A DNA stretch of 64,000 nucleotides from Burkholderiaceae bacterium (GCA_016710525.1 JADJVQ010000016.1:1-64000); one strand, 5' to 3'. Shown: positions 17,747-27,289, counted from the first letter of the stretch. A program made the numbers and translations. The notes: generated by a model not told the origin, from the sequence alone.

Positions 17747-19182
17747 CGGTCACCCCCCGGCATCAGCACGGCTTCCAGGGCGCTCAGCGAGACGTGGAAA
17801 TCGCAGCGTTCGTTCATCGACTGCTGCAGCATCTGGGCGATGCGCGGGAACAGCGCGATCGCCTGGTCGGTTTCGTGGTCGTGACCGGCCACGTAGGCGC
17901 CGACCGAGATCAGGTCGCGACTGCGCTGGTAGCGCGACCACAGTCCCTTGACCCGGCGTGCCAGTGCCATGTGCTCTTCGCTGGTCACGTTGTGCATCAC
18001 CCGCGAGATCGACTGTTCGATGTCGATGGCCGGGTAGTGACCGCTGTCGGCCAGCGCGCGCGTCAAGACGAAGTGGCCATCCAGGAACGAACGGGCCGCA
18101 TCCGCGATCGGGTCGTTCTGATCGTCCCCTTCGGCCAGCACGGTGTAGAAGGCGGTGATCGATCCGTGCCCGTCGGCGCCATTGCCGGCGCGCTCGACCA
18201 GCAAGGGCAGCCGCGCGAACACCGAGGGCGGATAGCCCTTGGTGGCGGGCGGCTCGCCGATGGCCAAGGCCACCTCGCGCGCGGCCATCGCATAGCGGGT
18301 CAGCGAGTCCATCAGCAGCAGCACATGGCGGCCCTGTTCACGGAAGTATTCGGCGATCGCGGTGGCATAGAGCGCCCCCTGCATGCGCAGCAGCGGCGGG
18401 CAGTCGGCCGGCGCGGCCACCACCACCGAGCGGCGGCGGCCTTCCTCGCCCAGGATGTCCTCGATGAATTCCTTGACCTCGCGGCCGCGTTCGCCGACCA
18501 GGCCGACCACGATCACATCGGCGGCGGTGAAGCGCGCCATCATGCCCAGCAGCACGCTCTTGCCCACCCCGGCGCCTGCGAACAGGCCCAGGCGCTGGCC
18601 GCGACCCACGGTGAGCAGCGTGTTGATCGCCCGCACCCCGGTGTCCAGCGGGACTCGAACCGGCTCGCGGTCCATCGCGTTGATCGAACGCCGTTGAATC
18701 GGTTCGCTGCGCACGTCCGACAGGGGCGCGCCGCGGTCCAGCGGCTCGCCTCGTGCGTCGACCACGCGGCCCAGCAGACCCTCGCCAATCGGCAGGTGGC
18801 GCATCCGGTCGGTGGTGCGGCGCCAGGGGTGTGAATCGATGCCCAGGCCGGGGGAGCGCACCGGGGCGTCGATCGGCGTCACCCGGGCGCCGGGCGACAG
18901 GCCCGTCACCTGGCCGGTGGGCATCAGGAACAATCGATCGTCGGCGAAGCCGACCACCTCGGCCTCGACGCTGGCCGAATCGCCGGTCGACGTGCTCTCG
19001 ACCCGGCAGATGGCGCCCACCGGCAGGCGCAGTCCGGTGGCCTCGAGCACCAGCCCGGCGGCACGAATCAGACGGCCGTGGACCGCGATCGGCTGCGCAT
19101 GGGACGCCAGGCGAAAAGTGGTGCCGAGCAGCCGCTGCAGCGCGCCCGGCATGGCGGCGGCATCGATGGTGTGGGGACTCAT
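17743..19182 (-). CDS. fliI: Flagellum-specific ATPase FliI
   Basis: A 479-residue F1-beta-like ATPase of the flagellar type III export system. Walker A is GLFAGAGVGKSVLLG, followed by VIVVGLVGERGREVKEF and Walker B around HVLLLMDSLTRYAMA. The segment GEPPATKGYPPSVFARLPLL is typical of FliI and related ATPases. Start overlaps the fliH end by 4 bp (ATGA). Confidence 0.97.
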   Translation of the reverse strand: MSPHTIDAAAMPGALQRLLGTTFRLASHAQPIAVHGRLIRAAGLVLEATGLRLPVGAICRVESTSTGDSASVEAEVVGFADDRLFLMPTGQVTGLSPGARVTPIDAPVRSPGLGIDSHPWRRTTDRMRHLPIGEGLLGRVVDARGEPLDRGAPLSDVRSEPIQRRSINAMDREPVRVPLDTGVRAINTLLTVGRGQRLGLFAGAGVGKSVLLGMMARFTAADVIVVGLVGERGREVKEFIEDILGEEGRRRSVVVAAPADCPPLLRMQGALYATAIAEYFREQGRHVLLLMDSLTRYAMAAREVALAIGEPPATKGYPPSVFARLPLLVERAGNGADGHGSITAFYTVLAEGDDQNDPIADAARSFLDGHFVLTRALADSGHYPAIDIEQSISRVMHNVTSEEHMALARRVKGLWSRYQRSRDLISVGAYVAGHDHETDQAIALFPRIAQMLQQSMNERCDFHVSLSALEAVLMPGGDR

Positions 19183-19898
19183 GGCGCGCCCGGGTCCTGT
19201 TCGTCGGCGTCGGCGGCGTCCAGCGCCGCGGTGGCCGTCGGGGGCTGGCCGATCGAGGCCAGCACGCGGTGCCAGCGGGTGTTCAGGGTGGCGTCGACCT
19301 CGGCGCCCGCCGAGGTGATCAGGCAGCCGCCCGCGGCGATCGAGCGGTCGGGCACGATCTGCGCCCCGCGCGGCGCAAGCACGGGCGCCATGACCGGGCC
19401 AAGCAGGTCCGCGTCGTCGGGGTTCAGGTGCAGGCTGAAGATCGAGCGCTCGTCGATCAGGCAGGCGATCGCCTCGCGCACGACCGGTTCGATGAGCAGG
19501 GGGTCGGTGCGCAACTGCGCGCGAATCACCTGACGCGCCAGTTCCAGGGCCAGCGCGATGGTCTGCGCGGCCACTTCGTCGCGCACCTGCGCGAGCGCGG
19601 CGTCCATGCCGTCGTGCAGCAGGGCCGTGCGCTGGGCGAATTCGTCGGCGATCGCCTGCAGCCGTTCGCCCTGTTCGCGATTGATCTGCTGGCGAGCGGC
19701 CTCGGCGCCGCGGCGCATGCCTTCCTCGAGGCCGCGTTTGAAGCCTTCCTTGTAGCCGGGCGGAGGCCCTTCGTCTTCGCGGCCGCGCAAGCGCGAGCCC
19801 AGGCCGCTCGCGCCGCGGGTCGACTGGAGGTCGTCGAGCTTGAACTGGCGCACGTCGGTGACGTCCGCGGCGCCGATGATCCGATTAGACGAAGCCAT
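19179..19898 (-). CDS. fliH: Flagellar export ATPase regulator FliH
   Basis: A 239-residue protein with a helical N-terminal half (YKEGFKRGLEEGMRRGAE, with GxxxG-like spacing typical of FliH) and a C-terminal domain resembling V/F-ATPase stalk subunits (ALALELARQVIRAQLRTDP, then RIVPDRSIAAGGCLITS-like region ending in a conserved GGC). FliH binds FliI and holds it at the export gate. It overlaps fliG by 14 bp and fliI by 4 bp. Confidence 0.94.
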   Translation of the reverse strand: MASSNRIIGAADVTDVRQFKLDDLQSTRGASGLGSRLRGREDEGPPPGYKEGFKRGLEEGMRRGAEAARQQINREQGERLQAIADEFAQRTALLHDGMDAALAQVRDEVAAQTIALALELARQVIRAQLRTDPLLIEPVVREAIACLIDERSIFSLHLNPDDADLLGPVMAPVLAPRGAQIVPDRSIAAGGCLITSAGAEVDATLNTRWHRVLASIGQPPTATAALDAADADEQDPGAP

Positions 19899-20880
19899 CG
19901 TCGCCGCCTCCTGCCAGGGCGATCTGTCCTTCGTCGGCCAGGCGGCGGACGATCTTCAGGATTTCCTTCTGCTGAGCCTCGACCTCCGAGACCCGCACCG
20001 GGCCCTTGGACTCCAGGTCCTCGCGCATGGTTTCGGCGGCACGCTGGCTCATGTTCTTGAAGATCTTCTCGCGCAGGTCCGGGTCGGCGCTCTTCAGCGC
20101 GATCACCAGCGCATCGCTCTGCACTTCGCGCAGCACCGCCTGGATGCCCTTGTCGTCGAGCTTGTTCAGGTCGTCGAAGGTGAACATCTGGTCGAGGATC
20201 TTCTGGGCCAGGTCGGGGTCGGATTCGCGGATCGCCTCGACGATCGCCACATCCTGGCTGCCACCCATGAAGTTGAGGATCTCGGCGGCTGTCTTGGAGC
20301 CGCCCAGCTTGGCCTTCTTCAGCCGGTCTCCGCCAGCCAGCACCTTGGAGAGCACGTCGTTCAGTTCGCGCAGCGCATTGGGCTGGATGCCGTCCAGCGT
20401 GGCGATGCGCAGCATCACATCGGTGCGCGTGCGTTCATTGAACTGCTGCAGAATGCCGCAGGCATGGTCGCGCTCGAGGTGGACCAGGATCGACGCGATG
20501 ATCTGCGGGTGCTCGTTGCGGATCAGCTCGCCGACCGAAGCCGCGTCCATCCACTTCAGGCTCTCGATGCCCGACACGTCGCCGCCCTGAAGGATGCGGT
20601 CGATCAGCAGGCCGGCCTTGTCCTCGCCCAGTGCGCGGGTCAGCACATTGCGGATGTAGGCATCGGTGTCGCCGACCAGCATGCTGCTGTCGGCGGTCTC
20701 GACGCGAAATTTCTCGAGCACTTCGCCGACCTTGTCGTGGCGTGTCGTCTTCACCGTCGCCATGGTCTCGCCCAGGCGCTGAACCTCCTTGGGCGAGAGG
20801 TGCTTGAAGACTTCCGAGGCGGTGTCCTCCCCCAGGGTCATCAGCAGGATGGCGGCATCCATCAAACCATTGTCATCCAT
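19885..20880 (-). CDS. fliG: Flagellar motor switch protein FliG
   Basis: A 331-residue rotor protein that links the MS ring (FliF) to FliM and meets MotA. Three domains are seen: N-terminal (AAILLMTLGEDTASEVFKHL), middle with the EHPQIIA segment (NEHPQIIASILVHLERDHA), and C-terminal torque helix with charged residues (KIFKNMSQRAAETMREDLE). Length is normal. It lies 3 bp after fliF. Confidence 0.97.
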   Translation of the reverse strand: MDDNGLMDAAILLMTLGEDTASEVFKHLSPKEVQRLGETMATVKTTRHDKVGEVLEKFRVETADSSMLVGDTDAYIRNVLTRALGEDKAGLLIDRILQGGDVSGIESLKWMDAASVGELIRNEHPQIIASILVHLERDHACGILQQFNERTRTDVMLRIATLDGIQPNALRELNDVLSKVLAGGDRLKKAKLGGSKTAAEILNFMGGSQDVAIVEAIRESDPDLAQKILDQMFTFDDLNKLDDKGIQAVLREVQSDALVIALKSADPDLREKIFKNMSQRAAETMREDLESKGPVRVSEVEAQQKEILKIVRRLADEGQIALAGGGDDGFV

Positions 20881-20883
20881 CGC

Positions 20884-22532
20884 TCAGCCCTCCTTGGCGA
20901 CCCAGCCGCGCACCACATGGGCGACGGCCGCCGGGTTCTCGCGGGCCATCTTCAGGATCGCCTCATTGGGGTTGGGCAGTGCCGGGGTATCGGCGCCGGC
21001 CGCCGCGTCGGGCGCGGGCAGCGCCAGGTCGTTCTCGACGGTTTCGCTGACCCGTGGTGCGGGCGGCGGCGGCTTGGGGGCCAGCGATTTGATCGCCGGC
21101 CGGATCACCGCGAAGATCACGATCAATGCGAGCAGCAGCAGTCCCAGGTAGCGCGCGCCTTCCTTGGCCATGTCGATGATGTCGGGCTGCTTCCAAAGCG
21201 GCAGATCCGGCTCCTTGGCGGCGTCATCGCGCGAGAACGGCGCATTGACCACGTTGATCGAATCGCCGCGGTCCTTGGTGAAGCCGATCGCTTCGCGCAC
21301 CAGCGCGTTGACGTTCTCGATCTCGGGCGCCTGCAGTGCCACATAGGTGACCTTGCCGTCGGCTGCCGTCACCTTCTTGTGGTTGACGACCACCGCGGCG
21401 GTCAGACGCTTGACGATCCCGCTGCCGGCACGGGTGACGCGCACGGTCTTGTCGACCTCGAAGTTGGTCGTGGCCTCCTTGCGTCCGGGGGCGCCGCCCT
21501 GCGCGCCGGGCTGGCCGGCGGCCTGCGGGTTCTGCGCGGCCGCATTGGCCGGTGCGGTGGCCGCCACCGGGGGCTGATTGGACATCGCGCCGGGCACGCC
21601 CTGGGTGGCCGCCCCGTTGGCGTCCTTGGCCTCGAGCGTCTGCATGCTGCGCACCGCGGCCGGTTCGGTGCCCTGATTGGGCTTGAACTGTTCGGCAGTC
21701 TGTTCGGACTGGGTGAAGTCGACGTCGGCGCTGACCTGGGCGCGCACGTTGTCGCGGCCGTAGATGGGCTCGAGGATCGCGAGGATGCGGGCGATGTGCC
21801 CGCTTTCGACCTGACGGATGTAGTTCAGCTGGCCGGGGTCCAGGCCGGTGGCGGCGGACTCGCCGTTGGCTGAAAGCAGCGCGCCGGTCTGATCGATGAT
21901 GCTGACCTGCTTCGGGCTGAGATCCGGAATCGACGAGGCCACCAGATGCACGATGCCGGCCACCTGGGCACGGTCGAGCATGCGGCCCGGATGCAAGTTC
22001 AGCAGCACCGACGCAGAGGGCTTTTGCTGGTCGCGCATGAACCCGTTCTGGGCCGGCAGGGCCAGGTGCACGCGCGCGCCCTGCACGACCGGCAGGGCCT
22101 GGATCGAGCGGGCCAGTTCCCCTCCAGGCCGCGCTGGAAATTCAGCCGCTCCTGGAACTGGGTGATGCCGAAGCGCTGGTTCTCCATCAGCTCGAAGCCC
22201 ACAGTGCCGCCGCGGGGCAGCCCTTGCGAGGCCAGCTTCAGTCGCGCGTCGTGGACCTGGGCGGCCGGCACCAGGATCGCGCCGCCGCCTTCGGCGTACT
22301 TGTAGGGCACGTTCATCTGCGACAGCGAGGCGACCACCGAGCCACCGTCCTTGTCCGACAGGTTGGCGAACAGCACCTTGTAGTCGGGGGTACGGGCCCA
22401 CATCACCGAAGCCACCGCGATGGCCGCCAGCGCGGCCAGGCCGATGCCCAGCAGGGCCATGTGCTTGACCGGGAGCGCCGCGAAGCCGGTCGGAGCCGGT
22501 TGCGCAGTTGCGTTGTCGATCGTGGTGTCCAT
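20884..22532 (-). pseudogene. fliF: Flagellar MS-ring protein FliF, frameshifted
   Basis: FliF builds the MS ring. The N-terminal part begins at the ATG at 22532 (MDTTIDNATAQPAPTGFAAL) with a transmembrane helix and the GITQFQERLNFQRGLEG segment. After this point (about 22119-22122) the frame changes: the homologous continuation, ELARSIQALPVVQGARVHL, is in another frame and runs to 20884. Restoring one base in the GGGG run (CCCC on the plus strand) would give a single protein of about 549 residues, the normal FliF length, ending in a second transmembrane helix and the FliG-binding tail. As read, translation would stop at 21999 with a 177-residue product. A sequencing indel is the simplest explanation. 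Confidence 0.93.
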
Positions 22533-22590
22533 TCGGTGCGGTTGCCTTGGAGAGGTGTCGATGCATTCTCCTGAGAACTTGAGGCTTGCG

Positions 22591-22632
22591 AACCCGGAAA
22601 TAGCGCGGTGATGCGGTCCTATTTCGAGGCTG
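22591..22632. promoter_or_regulatory. FlhDC-box-like dyad between fliF and fliE
   Basis: AAATAGCG (22598-22605), an 11-bp spacer, then TCCTATTT (22617-22624) closely match the published enterobacterial FlhD4C2 site (AAATARCG and its complement, 10-12 bp apart). The left flank AACCCGG also fits the AAYGS-N2-3 extension. It lies 66-92 bp before fliF and 62-88 bp before fliE, so it can serve both divergent class II genes. Confidence 0.65.
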
Positions 22633-22685
22633 CGGGCGCGATGAATTCGCTAAAGTTTCGCCATACCCCGAACGGAGTGGCACCG

Positions 22686-22994
22686 ATGGATCTGAAACTG
22701 CTGCAGGGCGTGGGCGCCGCTGGCACGTCAGCCCTGGGCCGGGCCGCGGGCACGGCTGCCGCCGGGGGCGGCGCCGGATTTGCCAAGGCGCTCGATTCGG
22801 CCTTGAAGACGGTGAGCTCGCTTCAGCAGGAGTCGGGCAGCCTGCAGAAGCAGTACCAGATGGGCGCCGAGACGGTCAGCCTGGAAGACACCATGGTCGC
22901 GATGCAAAAGGCACAGGTGGGTTTCCAGGCAGCGGTCACGGTGCGCAACCGGCTGGTATCCGCTTACACGGACATCATGAACATGCAGGTGTAG
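22686..22994 (+). CDS. fliE: Flagellar hook-basal body protein FliE
   Basis: A 102-residue protein of normal FliE length that joins the MS ring to the rod. Typical C-terminal residues are VSLEDTMVAMQKAQVGFQAA and VRNRLVSAYTDIMNMQV. The ATG at 22686 is chosen (MDLKLLQGVG) with a GGAG-like site 8 bases upstream; an open frame reaches back to 22608 through the divergent promoter. It stands alone, divergent from the fliF operon. Confidence 0.95.
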   Translation: MDLKLLQGVGAAGTSALGRAAGTAAAGGGAGFAKALDSALKTVSSLQQESGSLQKQYQMGAETVSLEDTMVAMQKAQVGFQAAVTVRNRLVSAYTDIMNMQV

Positions 22995-23003
22995 CCGTGC
23001 CTG

Positions 23004-23786
23004 TCAGGCTCGTGCCCGGCTGATCCGCTCGACATCCATCACGTAGATCTGGATGGCCCGCTGCGTTTCGGGCGTGGGACGATGGAATTCGCACCCGACC
23101 CGGCTGCCGGCCGCTTCGCCCAGCAGTCCCTCGCTGACGAAACGCACTTCGAGGTCGCAGGGGATCGGGGCGTAGCCCGGAATCTCGAGCCGGCAGTGCC
23201 GCCAGATCTCGCCGCTGCCGGGCGCCGGCGCGTCGGCGCTGGCCATCAGCGCCACGCCGCTGGCGCTCACATCGAGCACCCGGTAGGTGCGCTCGCCGCC
23301 CTGGGTCGGGCGGACCACGCATTCGACCGGACGGCGCACCGGCGGGCGCACGCGAAACGCGTCGCGGCGCTGGATGCGGTGCATGCGTTCGGGCATCTGG
23401 CAGACCAGCACGCTCAGGCCTTCCTGCAGGCTGACCTGCGGATGGCGGCATTCGAACTGGATCTTGATCCGGTCCAGGAACGCCACGACCACGATGCCGG
23501 CGCTCATCAGCGCATTGCGTCGGCTTTCGTCAGTGGTGAAGTCGAGCCGGATGCCGTGGGCATCGGCGCGCAGGATCTGCGAGACGACGAACTCTTCCGG
23601 ATTGGCGGCCGAATACAGCGTGATCAGCGCGCGTTCGCGCAGCAGGTCTTCGAGCACGGCCTTCATGGCCAACGGCCCCTCGACGACATAGCGCGACAGG
23701 ACCTCGGCGTTGGTTTCCGGCAGGAATTGCGGTTGCACGATCGAGACCATGAAGGAGGGAACAGGCGATGGTTGCGTGGACGACAC
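23004..23786 (-). CDS. ycgR: YcgR-like flagellar brake, PilZ domain
   Basis: A 260-residue two-domain protein: an N-terminal YcgR_N-type domain (about residues 30-130) and a C-terminal PilZ domain. The c-di-GMP contact motifs are both present: RRDAFRVRP (RxxxR type) and DVSASGVAL (DxSxxG). YcgR slows the motor when c-di-GMP is high by contacting FliG/MotA. The start is a GTG 7 bp after the fliT-like stop; an in-frame ATG at 23750 is possible but has no ribosome site. It is the last gene of fliD-fliS-fliT-ycgR. Confidence 0.9.
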   Translation of the reverse strand: MSSTQPSPVPSFMVSIVQPQFLPETNAEVLSRYVVEGPLAMKAVLEDLLRERALITLYSAANPEEFVVSQILRADAHGIRLDFTTDESRRNALMSAGIVVVAFLDRIKIQFECRHPQVSLQEGLSVLVCQMPERMHRIQRRDAFRVRPPVRRPVECVVRPTQGGERTYRVLDVSASGVALMASADAPAPGSGEIWRHCRLEIPGYAPIPCDLEVRFVSEGLLGEAAGSRVGCEFHRPTPETQRAIQIYVMDVERISRARA

Positions 23787-23792
23787 CGTGTG

Positions 23793-24152
23793 TCAAGTCC
23801 AGCGGGTACCCACCGGCGGACTGGTGCGTCGCGGTGCGAACATCGCGTCGATGTTGCGCAGCCAGGGCTGAGCCAGGTGCCGCAGTTCGCCGTCGATCAC
23901 CAGGATCCGGCGCAGGATGCGGAACTTTTCGTCCTGGTCCTGCGCGACCAGCGTGGTCCGCTCGTCGGCGCGGCGCAGCGACTCGATCAGTCCGCGCGAG
24001 GACAGCTGCAGGCGGGAGACATGATCCCAGTCGTCGCGGCGGGCAGCTTCCAGCATTTCGATGCAGGCTCCCTCGATCGCGCGATAGTGATCGAGGATCG
24101 GATGGGTTGCGGTGTTTTCCGCCGGCCCTTCCTGGCGGTTGGAGTAGCCCAT
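23793..24152 (-). CDS. fliT: FliT-like flagellar chaperone
   Basis: A 119-residue, mostly helical protein with a pattern seen in FliT proteins: HYRAIEGACIEMLEAARRDDWD near the N-terminus (first helix, Ala-Ala-Arg-x-x-Asp-Trp-Asp end), then RRILVIDGELRHLAQPWL. FliT binds FliD and, in enterics, FlhDC. The sequence is weakly conserved, so the call also rests on position directly after fliS (overlap-free gap of 2 bp). Confidence 0.72.
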   Translation of the reverse strand: MGYSNRQEGPAENTATHPILDHYRAIEGACIEMLEAARRDDWDHVSRLQLSSRGLIESLRRADERTTLVAQDQDEKFRILRRILVIDGELRHLAQPWLRNIDAMFAPRRTSPPVGTRWT

Positions 24153-24154
24153 GA

Positions 24155-24607
24155 TCAGCGCGCGGCGATCGTCGCCTGTTGAGGGCGGCGCACCGGCATC
24201 GCGGGTGCGGCACTGACCGTGTTGGGCGCGATCTGCGCCCAGGCGCTGGAGATCTTGTGCAGCAGTTCGAGCACCTCGTCCAGCGGCTTGGAGTCGTTGC
24301 GAGCCGAGGCGGCCAGCAGCCGGCCGATCATGTAGGTGTAGAGGTCGCGCAGGTTGGCGGCCAGTTCGCCGCCGCGGTCGTCGATGCTGGCGCGCAGGCC
24401 TTCGTCCAGGATCCTGATGGCGCGGGTCAATGATTCGCCCTTGGCGGCGTGGTCGGCGCGCGCCATCGCGGACGCGCCCTTGCGGATGTGCTCGTCGGCG
24501 CCATCGAACAGCATCGCGATCAGCTTGTGCGGGGTGGCATCTGCCATCGCGGTCTCCACGCCAAGCTGGCGGTAGGCAACGGCATTGCTGCGGTACGGTG
24601 CGAACAT
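24155..24607 (-). CDS. fliS: Flagellin chaperone FliS
   Basis: A 150-residue cytoplasmic chaperone that holds flagellin before export. It begins with YRSNAVAYRQLGVETAMADATPHKL (quoted in parts: AYRQLGVETA, PHKLIAMLFDGA) and has LRDLYTYMIGRLLAASARND in the third helix, all FliS features. The C-terminal 20 residues are a variable tail. It lies between fliD and the fliT-like gene. Confidence 0.95.
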   Translation of the reverse strand: MFAPYRSNAVAYRQLGVETAMADATPHKLIAMLFDGADEHIRKGASAMARADHAAKGESLTRAIRILDEGLRASIDDRGGELAANLRDLYTYMIGRLLAASARNDSKPLDEVLELLHKISSAWAQIAPNTVSAAPAMPVRRPQQATIAAR

Positions 24608-24704
24608 CGGTGTCTCCTCGAATAGCTGATGTTCTAGTTATCGACCCCTGCGGCGCGGTCTTGAGACGCGAATCGCCGCCGGAGTACCGTTCGATCGCCT
24701 GGCG

Positions 24705-26120
24705 TCAGCCGAACTGCGAACTCAGGTAGGAGGACGTGGTGTTCAGGCCGGCCATGTTCTTGTCGAGCGCCGTGTACTGCTTGATGAGTCGCGCCTCGAT
24801 CTGCGTCATCCGGGACTCGAAGCGCGTCTGCTGCGCCTGCACGCTGGTCTGGCGGGTGCGCAGCGCCGTGGTCGCGCTGGTGACCGCGCCCTCGCTGCCC
24901 AGGATGCCGGTGACCAGGGAATCCAGCCGGCGCGCGATGCCCACCGCGTTCGGGTCGGTGGTGCTGCTGGCGCCGAACAGGGTCTTGAGCTTGGACGGGG
25001 TGGTCAATAGCGCGTCGAACTTGCTGCTCTTGATCGTCAGCGAACCGTCGCGCTGGACCTCCAGGCCGGCGTCGGACAGGCGGGAGATGCCGGTGCCGGA
25101 CATCGCCGCCTGCAAGGTGGCGCGCAGCTGGCGCTGCATGCCGAGCACCGTGTTGTTGCCCTGCAGCGGCCCCGCGGCCTTGGAGGTCGCGTCGTACTTC
25201 GTCTGATCCGTCAGGGTCTTGTTCAGGTCGTTCCAGGCGCTGACGAACTTCTCGACGCTCTTGCGCATCGCCGCGCCATCGTAGGCGACGCCGATGTTGA
25301 TCGTGCCGGTGCCGGCCTTGCGCACGTCGAGCGTGACGTTCTCGATCAGGCCTTCGACCTGGTTGGTCGGCGAACTGACGGCGATGCCGCTGACGCTGAG
25401 CAGCGCGTTCTGTGCCGCCTGGGTTTCGGTCAGGTTCTTGCCGGCGCCGGCGGCCAGCGTCGGGTCGTGGGAGAGCGACGACAGTCCGGTGGTGTCGGTG
25501 CTGTTGCCGTCGTCGTCGGTGACGGAGATCCGCGCGACGTTCGACAGTCCGGTCTGTTCGCTGCGGATCACCAGCCGCACGCCGGTGCCGTCGTTGACCA
25601 GCGAAGCGCTGACCCCGGGGTCGGCGCTGTTGATCGCGTCGCGCACCTGCGAAAGGGTCGAGCCGGCGGCGATCGTGATCGACACCTCGGGTTTGTCCGG
25701 GTTGGCGGTGAAGGTGTTGCCGACGGACGCGTAGGTGCCCAGTTGCACGCGCATCGTGCCGCCGCCGACCACGACGTCGCCACTGGCCAGTGCGCCGGTC
25801 GACAGGGTCTGGCGTTGCGCAAGCTGGGTGACGGTCAGGTCGTACGAGCCGGGAATGGCGCCGGTGCTCGCGGTCGCCTTGGCCGCGGTCTCGTCGCTGC
25901 TGGTGGCCTGCGCACTGCGCCAGGTGTCCAGCGCGAACAGCTCCTTGGCGGCATCCTGGAAAGTGGACAGCTGGCCTTGGACCTTGCCGAAGGCCGACAA
26001 TTTGGTCTGGATGCCCGAGATCGACTTCTGCAACGCCGTCAGAGGCTGGCGTTCGACCGCCATCAGTTGTGAAACGATGCTGCCGACGTCGATGGCGCTG
26101 CCGATGGCCGAAGTGGTCAT
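24705..26120 (-). CDS. fliD: Flagellar filament cap protein FliD
   Basis: A 471-residue cap protein that folds flagellin at the filament tip. The N-terminus IDVGSIVSQLMAVERQPLTAL and C-terminal coiled coil (LIKQYTALDKNMAGLNTTSSY) are typical. The ATG at 26120 is chosen because AGGAGA lies just upstream and the FliD N-terminal motif follows; the frame stays open to 26390. Intact on inspection. It begins the fliD-fliS-fliT-ycgR gene set, downstream of the flagellin genes. Confidence 0.95.
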   Translation of the reverse strand: MTTSAIGSAIDVGSIVSQLMAVERQPLTALQKSISGIQTKLSAFGKVQGQLSTFQDAAKELFALDTWRSAQATSSDETAAKATASTGAIPGSYDLTVTQLAQRQTLSTGALASGDVVVGGGTMRVQLGTYASVGNTFTANPDKPEVSITIAAGSTLSQVRDAINSADPGVSASLVNDGTGVRLVIRSEQTGLSNVARISVTDDDGNSTDTTGLSSLSHDPTLAAGAGKNLTETQAAQNALLSVSGIAVSSPTNQVEGLIENVTLDVRKAGTGTINIGVAYDGAAMRKSVEKFVSAWNDLNKTLTDQTKYDATSKAAGPLQGNNTVLGMQRQLRATLQAAMSGTGISRLSDAGLEVQRDGSLTIKSSKFDALLTTPSKLKTLFGASSTTDPNAVGIARRLDSLVTGILGSEGAVTSATTALRTRQTSVQAQQTRFESRMTQIEARLIKQYTALDKNMAGLNTTSSYLSSQFG

Positions 26121-26210
26121 TGATCTCTCCTCGTGCCGTGCCCGACATCGGGAACGGAAACAGTGCGGGTCGGACCCGCGGTGTCGCTCGCGAGGACGGC
26201 ACGGCACAGC

Positions 26211-26235
26211 GTGCCCGCGGTGGCGCCGCGGGCAC
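26211..26235. terminator. GC hairpin after the second flagellin gene
   Basis: A perfect 10-bp stem (GTGCCCGCGG with CCGCGGGCAC) and a 5-base loop sits between the flagellin stop and the fliD leader. No T-run follows on the minus strand, so it may attenuate or stabilise the flagellin mRNA 3' end rather than fully terminate. Confidence 0.45.
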
Positions 26236-26265
26236 TTTGCTCCATGACTCTTCTTGCGCGATACG

Positions 26266-27189
26266 TCAGTTGCGCAGCAGGGCCAGCACGTTTTGCGGCA
26301 GCTGGTTGGCCTGCGCGAGCATCGCGTTGCCGGCCTGCTGCAGCACCTGAGAGCGGGCCAGGTGCGCGGTCTCCATCGCGAAGTCCGCATCCATGATGCG
26401 GCTGCGCGCTGCAGACTGGTTCTCGACCGCCACCTGCAGGTTGGCGATCACGGATTCGAAGCGGTTCTGTGCCGCGCCGAACGACGAGCGCGCGGTATTG
26501 ACCTGCTGCAGCGCATAGTCGATCAGCTCGATCGCGCCCAGCGCCCCGGTGCCGGCGGTGCCGGCCGAATAGGTGCCGTAATCGCCGCTGGTCGCTGCGC
26601 TGCCGCGGGTGCCCACCGACGAGATGTCGATGCTGGTGCCCACCGTGGTGGCCAGCGCGCCGTCGTTGGTGCCGGTCGTGGTCGTCGCGCCGATGATGTT
26701 GACCGCGCTGACCGAGACCTGATCGTCGGTGGTCGCGTTCGAGCCGACCTGGAAGTCGAATGCCGTGGTCTGGGTCAGCACCGCCTGACCATTGAAGCGG
26801 GTGGTCTCGGCGGTGCGGTCGATCTCGGCCTGCAGGGCCGCGAATTCGCTTTGCAGCGCGTCCCGGTCGCTCTGGCTGTTGGTGGCATTGGACGACTGGA
26901 CCGCGAGCTCGCGCATCCGCTGCAGCATGTCGCCAACCTTGCCCAGCGCGCCCTCGGCGGTCTGGGACATCGAGATCGCGTCGTTGGCATTGCGCATCGC
27001 CACGTTCATGCCCCGCACCTGCGAGTTCATGCGTTCGGCAATGGCCAGTCCGGCCGCATCGTCCTTGGCGCTGTTCACGCGCAGGCCGGACGACAGGCGT
27101 TGGATCGACTGGGCCAGCTGGCCCCCGGATGTACTGAGGTTTCTTTGCGCGTTCAGGGACGGCAGGTTCGTATTGATGATCTGGGCCAT
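26266..27189 (-). CDS. fliC: Flagellin, second copy
   Basis: A 307-residue flagellin. D0/D1 N-terminal residues are INTNLPSLNAQRNLSTSGGQ and SGLRVNSAKDDAAGLAIAER; the C-terminal D0 ends NQLPQNVLALLRN. The variable middle is short, so the filament surface domain is small. It is very similar to the flagellin at 27397-28317, including most of the middle part. No sigma-28 promoter was found in the 207-bp gap upstream, so it may depend on read-through from the first copy or on a weak promoter. Confidence 0.96.
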   Translation of the reverse strand: MAQIINTNLPSLNAQRNLSTSGGQLAQSIQRLSSGLRVNSAKDDAAGLAIAERMNSQVRGMNVAMRNANDAISMSQTAEGALGKVGDMLQRMRELAVQSSNATNSQSDRDALQSEFAALQAEIDRTAETTRFNGQAVLTQTTAFDFQVGSNATTDDQVSVSAVNIIGATTTTGTNDGALATTVGTSIDISSVGTRGSAATSGDYGTYSAGTAGTGALGAIELIDYALQQVNTARSSFGAAQNRFESVIANLQVAVENQSAARSRIMDADFAMETAHLARSQVLQQAGNAMLAQANQLPQNVLALLRN

Positions 27190-27271
27190 GGAGCGACTCC
27201 TTCTGGAAGTAGTGGCTCAGGCACTTTGCCTCGATCATCGACACGCGCATTGCCGGAAAAGAAGGCGCGAT

Positions 27272-27289
27272 GCCGCCCATTTGGGCGGC
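27272..27289 (-). terminator. Hairpin between the two flagellin genes
   Basis: GCCGCCCA and TGGGCGGC form an 8-bp dyad with a two-base centre. On the minus strand a T-rich stretch (CTTCTTTTCC) begins about 8 bases after the stem. It could be a partial terminator or mRNA-stabilising end for the first flagellin transcript. Confidence 0.35.

Noticed and set aside
22651..22677. TAAAGTTT before fliE as a sigma-28 -35 element
   Set aside because: The sequence at the right distance (GAACGGAG) does not match GCCGATAA, and fliE is expected to be class II under FlhDC.
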